Assembly (NCBI GenBank): GCA_024364735.1
Contig: JAGFNQ010004005.1
Span: forward strand, 330,176 to 394,175
Source of the DNA: Boesenbergia rotunda
Taxonomy: Eukaryota; Streptophyta; Magnoliopsida; Zingiberales; Zingiberaceae
Direction of reading: 5' to 3'
DNA: 64,000 bases
The stretch's first letter is position 1. Each line of letters starts with the position of its first letter. Position numbers and translations under genes: made by a program. The notes below the pieces were generated by a model, which was given only the letters and a program-made list of their open reading frames with translations, searched no databases and had not been told where the DNA came from. This document shows, piece by piece, positions 54,432 through 64,000 of this stretch.

Positions 54432-55814
54432 TGTTGGTGCAGATTGCACCCAAGTCAAACCTGTGTTTTGATATTGGCAAAAGGGTTCAAAAGTTAAGGG
54501 TTAATTGGTGTCTAACAAGTTTCTTGAGTGTACAGGAAAAGCCCTAGCGAAGGAATGCTAGGCACTGACGAAGGACTGCCAGAATGGACAAAGCCCTAGC
54601 GAAGGAATGCTGGGCACTGGCGAAGGACTGCCAGAATGGACAAAGCCCTAGCGAAGGAATGCTAGGCACTGGCGAAGGACTGCCAGAAGAAAAGACCTAG
54701 CGAAGGGCTGCTAGGCACCAAGCGAAGGGCAGCTTGGTACCTCAAGACCTGGCGAAGGACTGCTGGGCAAAAGTCCAACTGGAGGAGCCGGTTGGCACCA
54801 GGTAAATTCTCCCGAGAGGAGTAGGTGAGGACGCGTTCCCCTTGAGGGAACATTAGGCGTCGGTTCGACTTAGGGCTCCATTTTGGAGACCAAAGTCAGA
54901 ACCAAGACAGCTGAGGCTGTATAACCTATTATTTTATTGTTTTATTGTGTTTTGGACTAACCCTGGATGCAGGACCGAAGGAACGAGTGTCTGCAGCTCA
55001 GAGTGCCTCAAAGGAGTGAGGCAACAGCTGACCAGGGCGCCCGGAGTGTCCCGGGCGCCCCCATGGTGAACACAAAACACAACAAGACAAGAAGGACTTC
55101 GACAGTACATACCCAGGGCGCCCCCGCTGTCCCGGGCGCCCCCATTGCAAACCAACTCTGCCGCGTCTGCGCTACACGCCCAGGGCACCCCCGCTGTCCC
55201 GGGCGCCCCCAGCCAGACTTGCCGAGGAGACCTCAGCGCTGTGGATAAGAGTTGGCCGAGTCAACCAGGGCGCCCCCAGCGTACAGGGCGCCCCAGTCAA
55301 GACCTTATCCCGAGGTTCAAGGGATAAGTGGTTGACTGCGCTTTGTGTGGATCTGCTGCCACGTGGGGGGCGCCCCCGTCGACCAGGGCGCCCCCAGGCC
55401 CTATATAAAGGGCCCTCGACCTCCTTCTTCAATCATCAATCACTGCGACACTTCTGCGCTCTTCTGCTTCCGCGACACGCTCCAGAAATCTTCCAACTCG
55501 AGCTGACGACGTCCCGCTGCTCCGAAACTTCGATCTACACCGGACGTCGGTAACGAAGAGCTGTATTTAAAGTTTACTAAACTGTTCTTGTTATTATCTT
55601 TCTTGTAAACTTTTACGAACTTATAGAATTGCCCGCAGAAAACGGTCAACGACCGTGGGCCTTGGAGTAGGAGTCGACCCAGGCTCCGAACCAAGTAAAA
55701 CGACCGTGTTAGCGTTGTTTTTGCTCTGTTTTATTCCGCTGCGCACTTACTCTTTTTAAATCCGAACGATTTGCGACATTCACCCCCCTCTCTCTCGCAT
55801 TTCTCGATCCAACA
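54432..55814 (+). repeat. 5' LTR of D
   Basis: It begins TGTTGGTGCAGATTGCACC and ends CTCGATCCAACA. The U3 has a 50-bp repeat (AAAGCCCTAGCGAAGGAATG, about three units, 54540-54690) and GC-rich hairpin modules (55036-55400). The TATA box (CCTATATAAAGGGCCC) is at about 55401-55416. Confidence 0.93.
55036..55416 (+). promoter_or_regulatory. family-Z LTR promoter: GC hairpin modules plus TATA
   Basis: Modules with GGGCGCCC arms facing each other across 8-15 bp are repeated about five times upstream of the TATA box. Equivalents lie at 63196-63565 (D 3' LTR), 19877-20200 and 36940-37240 (A, minus), and 28068-28410 and 35393-35720 (B, minus). Confidence 0.7.
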
Positions 55815-56040
55815 AGTGGTATCAGAGCGGGGAATTCAAACTTGGTGCAACCACCAGTTTGAAAATTTTTCGAATTTCTTTCGTTTTTCTCTCTCAATTT
55901 TTTTTAAAAATTTTTCGTTCGAATTTTTCTTTCAAGGTTGGTGCAACACCCCTTGAAATTATTTTTATTTCTTTTCTTCCCGCACTACTAATCCAAGACC
56001 AAGTCTTGGAATATTCTTGTTTTTTTTAATTTCAGAACGA
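55815..56040 (+). other. D primer-binding site and leader
   Basis: AGTGGTATCAGAGC at 55815-55828 abuts the LTR. The leader carries GTGCAACCACCAGTTTGAAA and TGGTGCAACACCCC blocks conserved with A and B. Confidence 0.9.
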
Positions 56041-57693
56041 ATGGCCATCCAAGAAGGCTTTAGCACCGCCAGACCTCCACTTTTCAGTGGAGAAGACTTT
56101 CCTTACTGGAAAAGTCGAATGGAGGTCCACCTGAAAACCCAGGTGGATATGTGGATAATCATCCAGTCTGGATTGATGATTCCCACAAATGCTGATGGCG
56201 TACCACAAAACTACTCAGAGTGGGACACTGCCCTCAAACGTAAAATTGAAGCTGACGCCAAGGCAACTCAGACTCTTCAATGCGGACTGACAAAATAGGA
56301 GCTGAACCGCGTAGGCCCATTCAACAGTGCCAAGGAGCTATGGGCTAAACTAATCGAGCTCCACGAAGGAACTTCAGATACAAGGATCAGCAAACGGGAC
56401 CTGCTACTGAACAAGCTCTTCACTATCAAAATGGCAGATAACGAGACAGCAGCCCAGCTCCATGCCAGAATCCAGGAATTGATGAACGGTCTTCACGCAA
56501 TAGGTCACCAGGTTCAAAACCGTGATCTTATAAGGTATGCCCTAAACGCGTTCCCTAGGACCACCTTGTGGGCATCTATGGTAGATGCATACAAGGTCTC
56601 TAGAGATCTTTCAAAAATTAAGTTAGATGAGTTATTCTCTGAACTTGAACTGCATGAACAAACTAACTGCAATTTGGCCGAGAAAAGTATAGCTTTCTTT
56701 GCAAGGAAAACAGGAAGAATGACTAAGAAGAAAACTCAAGTTGAACCCGAGTCTACCTCAGATTCAGAAACAGAAGATCAAGAAGAAGATCAATCTGAAC
56801 TGGTCCGGCTAGCTCGAAGCTACTACAAAAAGTTGAAGAACCAAACCAACACACGGAGAACAAGCCGAAGAAAGGATGAACCAGCTGAACCAGCAACTGA
56901 CAAACACAAGCCCAACGTAACCTGCTACGAATGCAAGAAGAAGGGCCACTACAAGACTGAGTGTCCAAGTCTAAAGGAGTCCAAAAAGACCAGAAAGAAG
57001 AAGGCACTCCAAGCAACCTGGGACGAGTCTTCCTCAGAAGAAGAAGAAGAAGCACCCCAGTCCAATCTTCTAGCCCTGACCGCTTCGGATCAAATCGATA
57101 TTGACTCAGACTCAGACCGGGACGACGGCAAGCTGACATTTTCCGACGACGGCGAAATAAGGGTAACGGGTTTTTCGAAATTACAATTGAATTCGCTTAT
57201 TTCCTATCTATCCCGAGACTTGGCGAAAGCCAAACTCCGAATCGAGTCCCTCCGACAGGAAGTAAAACTCCTGAAAGAGGGAGCTGATTCTAAATTCTTA
57301 ACTGAGAAACTTCAGGAAGGAACCCCTGATCAAGTTGAAAAACTTGAATCAGAGAATTCCTCCCTGAAAACTCAAGTTAAGGACTTAAGAACAGCTTTAG
57401 AACGATTCACTTCTGGTTCCAAGAATCTTGATCTGATTCTGGGAAAACAGAAGTCTGTTCTAAACCGATCCGGACTTGGCTATAGAACCAAATCTCGGCA
57501 AAGATCTTACTTTGCTGTACTGAACCAGTCAAGACCTAAGGTTCAGGCATGGGTGCCAAAACTGTGCCTGACTAAACCAACTGGTTCAAATCAATTTTGG
57601 ATCCCCAAGGACAAGATTCACATCTTGCCTAACCCATACAGAGGCTTTAGTCCAGGGGGAGCCAAAATCAAAACAATTTTTATAATTAGATAA
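56041..57693 (+). pseudogene. gag: D gag (UBN2, CCHC), one stop
   Basis: The ATG at 56041 (MAIQEGFSTARPPLFSGEDF) follows the leader; upstream in-frame triplets are not ATG. A TAG at 56296-56298 interrupts LTK-stop-ELNRVGPF (Glu in relatives). The frame is otherwise open to TAA at 57691-57693, about 550 codons. It has the UBN2 core, the CCHC knuckle CYECKKKGHYKTEC (about 56923-56965), the acidic region SSSEEEEEAPQ, coiled-coil segments (LAKAKLRIESLRQEVKLL; VEKLESENSSLKTQVKDL), then SVLNRSGLGYRTKSRQR, WVPK and WIPKDKIHIL. It forms the particle shell in this family. Confidence 0.93.
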
Positions 57694-58404
57694 TTTTTTA
57701 ATTGATTGATTGTTTGTTTATTTAATTTTTGCAAATTGCCATGCTTAGATTTAAGGAATACTTAGATTTAAGGACTAGATTACTTGAAACTTGAAAATAT
57801 AGTATTGGGAGGAGGTGAGATGATAGTACGTTGGGGAAATCAACTCTAATAAGATCAAGTCTACTTGGTCTCTTTAGACTGGTGAAACCAGCCGAAGCTA
57901 CCGATCCATGACCCAAGCTAGTTAGACTAGAAAATGACCTAATTTAATTTGAAAATGAAATTTCATTAAAAGGCTTTGTCAAGGAAAGGGTGGATGATCC
58001 CATAAGGCTACGGCCAAAGAAGGCCTTGTGCCTCGCCAAGACCTTGAAGCCAATTTCTGAAATTCAAATTCAAATTATCTTTTGTCAAATTCGAATCTAA
58101 CTCAAATTTCAAATAATTATAGATTCTAATCTGTTTTCAAAACTTATTTCTTTTTCAAAAATCACTTAATCTATTTTTCAAAATTTCTAAACTTATTTGT
58201 TTTCAAAACTAAAATAACATTTTCAAAATAAATTAAAATTCCTTTTCAAAATTAATTTTTACTCTCAAACCTGTCTCACAAAAACCTTAAGGTTAACGTG
58301 TTTGAAAACCCTAGACTGGGGTGAGACAGACTAGGAAGTGAAACTCAATTTAAGCTATCCCAACTCAAATTGGATCCAAATCACCGAAAATCCTTTATGT
58401 GTAG
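57694..58404 (+). other. D gag-pol spacer
   Basis: It is non-coding and conserved with A and B. It ends CCTTTATGTGTAG directly before the pol frame. Either pol is expressed from a spliced or internal RNA, or the spacer is a family-specific untranslated region. Confidence 0.6.
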
Positions 58405-61400
58405 GAACATAAAGATTTGGACCAATGGATGTTAGATAGCGGATGCTCCAGACACATGACTGGAGACAAATTGAAGTTCACCAAACTCAAGTTCAAAAAC
58501 TTGGGCTCAGTGGCATTTGGAAATAATGCTACACTCAAGGTAATTGGGTCAGGTAATATTGAACTTAAATCTAATTTCATTATTAAGAAAGTTCTATTGG
58601 TTGAAGACTTTAGTTTTAACCTACTTAGCATAAGTCAGTTATGTGACTCTGGTTATTTAGTTACCTTCAACAATTCTAACTGCCTGATTAGAAATGCACA
58701 AGACTCAGAAATCATGCTTAAGGGCACTAGGAAAAATAATGTATATACTATAAGTCTTCCCCTTATACCCAAATGCATGTTAACACAATTAGAACAATCA
58801 AAACTCTGGCATAGGAGATTAGGTCATTGCAATCTAAGAACTATCTCAAAAATTACCCAACTTGGCTTAATCAAAGGTGTCCCTAAAATTAAGAATAATG
58901 AAAACCTAATATGTGAATCCTGTAATCAAGGCAAACAAACCAAGTCTAGTCACAAATTGATCCAATCTGATCAAACCCAAACCACACTTGAGCTCCTACA
59001 CCTTGACCTATTTGATTCACATGGAGCCAAGTCACTAAGTGGAAATCGATACTGCTTAGTGATAATTGATGACTACTCTAGGTTCACTTGGGTCAGGTTT
59101 CTAAAGTCCAAAGATGAAACCCTGAACCTATTTAACAACTTTTGTAAATTGATTGAAAATCAAAATGATACCAAAATCAAAAGACTTAGGTCTGACCACG
59201 GGGGAGAATTCGAGAATCAAAGATTCGAAGAATTCTGTAAAGTAAATGGATATAAACACGAATTTTCGTGTCCTAGAACCCCCCAACAAAATGGCATAGT
59301 AGAAAGAAAGAATAGAACCTTACAGGAAGCTGCTAGGGCTATGATCAATGAATTTGACCTACCTAACCACTACTGGGCAGAAGCAATTAGCACAGCTTGC
59401 TATATCCAAAATAGGATTCTGCTTAATAAAAGGTTAAATAAAACACCCTATGAACTTTACTACCATAGACTTCCAAACCTACACTATCTTAGAGTCTTTG
59501 GATGCAAAGTCCATATTCTTAATACCAAAGACTATCTTGGAAAATTCCAATCCAAGTCAAACCCAGGTATCTTTTTAGGGTACTCTACAACAAGTAGAGC
59601 TTATAGAGTCTACAACAAAATAACTAAGAAAATTGAAGAAACAACCAACTTAATATTTGATGAAGAAACTAACCCAAAATCTGATAATTCTGACTTAGCT
59701 TCACCAAATACTGATCAAGAAGATAACTCTGAAACCCTAACTGAACCCTTTAATGACTTAACAATTGAACCTATTGGACCAGCTGGACCTGAAGCTGAGC
59801 CAAGTACTAGAAAAATCAAGAAACCCAACTCAGTCACCCAACTGACCAAATTGTAGGTGATCCAACCTTAGGAGTCAGAACTAGAGCTTCCTATAGAAAT
59901 CTTAGTCAAATAGCCATGATTTCAAAGATTGAACCTAAGACTATTGAGGAAGCCCTACCTGATCCTGACTGGATCTTAGCCATGCAAGAAGAGCTAGCCC
60001 AATTTGAGAGAAACCAAGTCTGGGAGTTAGTACCTAAACCTAAGGGCAAATCCGTAATTGACACTAAGTGGGTATTTAGGAATAAGTTAAACGATCAAGG
60101 TGAAATAGTCCGAAATAAAGCCCGCTTAGTAGCTAAGGGATTCAGTCAAGTAGAAGGGTTGGATTATGATGAAACCTATGCCCCTGTAGCTAGACTTGAG
60201 TCTATTAGGATGTTACTAGCCTTTGCATCCCATAAAGGATTTAAATTATACCAAATGGATGTAAAGTCAGCCTTCTTAAATGGGCTTATTAAGGAAGAAG
60301 TTTATGTAGGACAACCCCCAGGGTTTGAGGATATAGAAAAACCCGATCATGTCTACAAACTTAGTAAAGCCCTTTATGGACTAAAACAAGCACCCAGGGC
60401 GTGGTATGAAAGATTATCCAATTACCTGATCTCTAAAGAATTCAAACAAGGTCAAATTGACCCAACCTTGTTTGTTAAAATTTTAGAAAAGGTTATATTT
60501 ATTGCCCAAATTTACGTAGATGATTAATATTTGGATCAACTAACTCTAAATTTCTAAAAGAATTTGTAACAATAATGGAAAATGAGTTCGAAATGAGTTT
60601 AGTTGGGGAACTTAACTTTTTCCTAGGGTTACAAATCAAACAAACTAAGGATGGAAATTATGTACATCAATCTAAATATGCTAAAGAACTAATTAAGAAA
60701 TTTAAAATGGATAACTCTAAAAGTATAAGTACCCCAATGGCCACAAATGTGAAAATAGATAATGACCCTGATGGCAAACCAGTAGATCTAAAACTTTATA
60801 GAAGTATGATAGGAAGTCTACTATACCTTACAGCCAGCAGACCTGATATACTTTTTTCAGTAGGAATGTGCGCTAGGTACCAAACCTGTGCTAAGGAGAC
60901 TCACCTAGCAGCCCTAAAATGAATTTTAAGATACATTAAGGGCACCCTAAATGTAGGGATATGGTACCCTAGGACTTCATCCTTTAAGTTGTCAGGATAC
61001 TCTGATTCTGACTATGCTGGTTGTAAATTAGATAGAAAAAGTACAAGTGGAAGCTGTCAACTTTTAGGAAATAGCTTAGTAAGTTGGTGCAGTAGGAAGC
61101 AACACTGTGTTACTCTATCCACAACTGAAGCTGAATATGTAGCCTTAGGAGAGTGTGTAGCTCAACTCCTATGGATGATGCATACTCTTAAGGACTTTCA
61201 GCTAGACTACAATCAGACCCAAGTCAATATTGACAATATTAGCTCAATTAACTTAACCAAAAACCCAATACAACACTCTAGAACCAAACACATAGAAGTA
61301 AAACATCACTTTGTAAGAGATCACGTAGCTAGGGGTGAAATAGTCCTTAAGCATGTAGACTCCAAGTCCAACCTAGCTGACATATTCACTAAACCCCTAC

Positions 61401-61456
61401 CTGAATCTGAGTTTAGCTCACTAAGAAGGCAGTTAGGGTTGTGCTTAGTAGAATAG
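58405..61456 (+). pseudogene. pol: D pol: protease, integrase, RT, RNase H, broken
   Basis: It is open from 58405 (EHKDLDQWMLDSGCSRHMTG). Protease, GAG-pre-integrase (LWHRRLGHCNLR ... CESCNQGKQ) and the integrase triad (LLHLDLFD; RSDHGGEF, about 59190; GIVERKNRTLQE, about 59297) are intact. A one-base loss near 59826 shifts frame before VGDPTLGVRTR. RT is then open through WVFRNKLNDQGE, QMDVKSAFLNG and YVDD (60513-60524). A second one-base loss creates TAA 60525-60527 directly after the catalytic pair. TGA at 60920-60922 (Arg in relatives) precedes ILRYIKGTLN. RNase H (YSDSDYAGCKLDRKSTSG; STTEAEY; NIDN) ends at 61456. Confidence 0.93.
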
Positions 61457-62593
61457 AATCATTTGTTTTTTTAAAAATATTTTAAATTGATTTTAAAATG
61501 TCTTAAATTGATCTTAAAATGTCTTAATTGATTTTAAAATGTCTTCTTTGTTAAAAATGTTTTACTTTGATTTTAAAATTTTTTTACTTAGTTTTATTTC
61601 AAAAACTACCCCCTTCAAAACTAGGGTTTTCTTCGAAATGGAATTAGCCTAGGCTCTAACCCTAGAACTGCATGCACCTATAGATCTAGAAGCCAGCATC
61701 TCACAAGCACCTTAGGGTACTTTGAGTGATAACCTAGAAAGGGTTGAGATGCTTAGGTCTTTGCCTTAACTCAAGATGCTTTAAGTCAGTGCATCTGCAG
61801 TAGTTGGGGCACTAAATACAAACTGAACAGCAATCAAGTTAAGTATCAAGATTAGAAAATCTAACTTGAACAAAAACACTTAACTTGACTAACCCTAGCA
61901 AAAGCTACTGTTTATAACAGTTACTAAGTAGCTAATTGGGTTAGACATGTCCCTAAAGATGAAACCAGACTTAGGTCTTAGTTTGTTTCAGTACAGCAAA
62001 TGCTTTATTATTGCAAATATTTCTTCTGTATTTTTTTTTGATATATGTCAAAGGGGGAGAGTTGGAAAGGAAACAGGGAACAAAAATGTTTTTCCAAAAT
62101 TTCTAACTCTGAAAGCTTAATTTATTTGCTTAAAATTCTTTTGCTCTGATTGCTATTAATTTTTGCTTAAAATATTCACTGAAAAGCTTTTTCTAATGTC
62201 TGAAATTTTTTCTAATCCTGAAAAGTTTTCTAAGTCTGAAAAAGTTTTCCAAGTCTCGAATCTTTCTAAGTATGAATTTTTAAAGCCTGAATTTTTTTTG
62301 CTTAAAAACAAGAGTTTTCAAAAACTGAAAAAGTCTAAGTTTAAAAAAGTTTTCCTAAACTCAAATTTGCTAAAATATGAAAACTTCTTCAAACTTAGAA
62401 CATTTTTTTAAAAACTCAGCCAATACTTAAAAAGTCTTTCTATAATAAAAAGTATTTAAACTAAAACCACCTACTTTTGAAAAACCTAGGGGGAGATTAC
62501 TTCCAGGGGGAGGGAATCTAACTTAGGATTTCAATTTCAGCATTTTTCCTTAACCTTTTGAACTAGGTTGCCATATATCAAAAAGGGGGAGAT
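61457..62593 (+). other. D 3' untranslated region and polypurine tract
   Basis: TTTTAAAATGTCTTAA-type repeats (61470-61560) are followed by a segment conserved with A and B (61600-62000). Next come AAGTTTTC(T/C)AAGTCTGAA repeats (62180-62400). A purine tract GTCAAAGGGGGAGAGTTGG is at about 62046-62064 and the terminal tract ATATCAAAAAGGGGGAGAT at 62575-62593. Confidence 0.8.
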
Positions 62594-63965
62594 TGTTGGT
62601 GCAGATTGCACCAAGTCAAACCTGTGTTTTGATATTGGCAAAAGGGTTCAAAAGTTAAGGGTTAATTGGTGTCTAACAAGTTTCTTGAGTGTACAGGAAA
62701 AGCCCTAGCGAAGGAATGCTAGGCACTGGCGAAGGACTGCCAGAATGGACAAAGCCCTAGCGAAGGAATGCTAGGCACTGGCGAAGGACTGCCAGAATGG
62801 ACAAAGCCCTAGCGAAGGAATGCTAGGCACTGGCGAAGGACTGCCAGAAGAAAAGACCTAGCGAAGGGCTGCTAGGCACCAAGCGAAGGGCAGCTTGGTA
62901 CCTCAAGACCTGGCGAAGGACTGCTGGGCAAAAGTCCAACTGGAGGAGCCGGTTGGCACCAGGTAAATTCTCCCGAGAGGAGTAGGTGAGGACGCGTTCC
63001 CCTTGAGGGAACATTAGGCGTCGGTTCGACCTAGGGCTCCATTTTGGAGACCAAAGTCAGAACCAAGACAGCTGAGGCTGTATAACCTATTATTTTATTG
63101 TTTTATTGTGTTTTGGACTAACCCTGGATGCAGGACCGAAGGAACGAGTGTCTGCAGCTCAGAATGCCTCAAAGGAGTGAGGCAACCGCTGACCAGGGCG
63201 CCCGGAGTGTCCCGGGCGCCCCCATGGTGACCACAAAACACAACAAGACAAGAAGACTTCGACAGTACATACACAGGCGCCCCCGCTGTCCGGGCGCCCC
63301 CATTGCAAATCAACTCTGTCGCGTCTGCGCTACATGCCAGGGCGCCCCCGCTGTCCCGGGCGCCCCCAGCCAGATTACCAAAGAGACTCAGCGCTGCGGA
63401 TAAGAGTGGCCGAGTCAACCAGGGCGCCCCCAGCGTACAGGGCGCCCCAGTCAAGACCTTATCCCGAGGTTCAAGGGATAAGTGGTTGACTGCGCTTTGT
63501 GTGGATCTGCTGCCACGTGGGGGGGGCGCCCCGTCGACCAGGGCGCCCCCAGGCCCTATATAAAGGGCCCTCGACCTCCTTCTTCAAGCATCAATCACTG
63601 CGACACTTCTGCGCTCTTCTGCTTCCGCGACACGCTCCAGAAATCTTCCAACTCGAGCTGACGACGTCCCGCTGCTCCGAAACTTCGATCTACACCGGAC
63701 GTCCGGTAACGAAGAGCTGTATTTAAAGTTTACTAAACTGTTCTTGTTATTATCTTTCTTGTAAACTTTTACGAACTTATAGAATTGCCCGCAGAAAACG
63801 GTCAACGACCGTGGGCCTTGGAGTAGGAGTCGACCCAGGCTCCGAACCAAGTAAAACGACCGTGTTAGCGTTGTTTTTGCTCTGTTTTTTCCGCTGCGCA
63901 CTTACTTTTTAAATCCGAACGATTTGCGACATTCACCCCCCTCTCTCGCATTTCTCGATCCAACA
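62594..63965 (+). repeat. 3' LTR of D
   Basis: This is the partner of 54432-55814. It starts TGTTGGTGCAGATTGCACC after the polypurine tract and ends CTCGATCCAACA before TSD GATAG. Small indels relative to the 5' LTR are concentrated in the GC-rich modules. Confidence 0.93.
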
Positions 63966-64000
63966 GATAGTCCTCAAGGCAGAGAAGCTTGCCTATGTCC
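63966..64000 (+). pseudogene. gag: E gag, continuation to window edge
   Basis: The right TSD copy GATAG is followed by TCCTCAAGGCAGAGAAGC, which continues the E gag frame left at 54431 (VLKAEKLAYV). It is truncated by the window end. Confidence 0.85.

Larger units (their letters stand above)
54432..63965 (+). mobile_element. copia family-Z element D (Sirevirus-like), complete structure
   Basis: The LTRs are 54432-55814 and 62594-63965, with a perfect TSD GATAG (54427-54431 and 63966-63970), primer site, gag, 0.7-kb spacer, pol, repeat-bearing 3' region and polypurine tract. The LTRs are nearly identical by eye apart from a few substitutions and short indels in the GC modules, so this is the most recent family-Z insertion here. 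Gag has one stop. Pol has two frameshifts and one stop, so it is inactive. Confidence 0.93.
50348..64000 (+). mobile_element. copia element E (open to the right), inserted in Tat pol and split by D
   Basis: The components are LTR 50348-52624 (TGTCCTAAGG...CCCAACA), primer site TGGTATCAGAGC (52626-52637), a 1.7-kb leader and a gag start at 54344. Gag is interrupted at 54431 by D and resumes at 63971, continuing beyond the window. The lineage is not Sirevirus-like; it is a different copia family, not assigned here. Confidence 0.85.

Overview
The window is repeat-dense intergenic DNA from a flowering-plant nuclear genome, possibly a monocot, although nothing here fixes the species. Every protein-coding stretch I can assign belongs to an LTR retrotransposon. 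Both copia (Ty1) and gypsy (Ty3) superfamilies occur, in several lineages and stacked inside each other. I see no ordinary host gene, no structural RNA gene (only a tRNA-like relic) and no CRISPR array.

Left part, 1-12554 (plus strand). A scrap of copia family X (1-274) is interrupted by gypsy element G1 (275-6012). G1 has lost most of its reverse transcriptase and all RNase H in frame. Its 3' LTR stops at a single N (6013). After the N comes a decayed family-X copia element, X1 (6014-12554): gag, pol, several polypurine tracts and a 3' LTR. That LTR is shared with a second, internally deleted X element (X2). X2 runs from 12555 to 13782 and resumes at 41919-43538.

Central nest, 13783-41918 (minus strand). 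X2 was split by a Tekay-type chromovirus, T, with about 3.5-kb LTRs and target-site duplication (TSD) AGTGG. T keeps only the C-terminal end of pol (integrase plus chromodomain). Where gag should be it carries an unrecognised ORF with acidic 7-residue repeats and a C-terminal hydrophobic anchor. That ORF is itself split in phase by copia element A (19452-37898, TSD CAATT). The leader of A is split by copia element B (27645-36316, TSD TGGTC). B has intact-looking ends and a gag, but its whole pol is replaced by an intron-containing gene with its own TATA box, four GC-rich hairpin modules and an array of ten TTGAC motifs. This is the most unusual object in the window.

Right part, 43539-64000. 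A decayed Athila-type gypsy pol (43539-45528, plus) follows X2. Next come a GAGCTCGA-rich repeat, a diverged family-Z LTR and remnants of Tat-type gypsy elements, with an exact 86-bp tandem array between them. The Tat integrase fragment (minus) abuts another copia element, E (LTR 50348-52624). Its gag is split after 29 codons by family-Z element D (54432-63965, TSD GATAG, near-identical LTRs), the youngest-looking complete insertion here.

How the parts relate: families X (X0, X1, X2) and Z (A, B, D) look Sirevirus-like. The signs are a TATCAAAAAGGGGGAGAT-type polypurine tract, a tRNA-Met primer site, UBN2/CCHC gag, and palindromic modules just upstream of the LTR TATA box. A and D could once have supplied pol functions to B. 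All autonomous-type copies here carry stops or frameshifts, many consistent with C-to-T deamination of methylated DNA.
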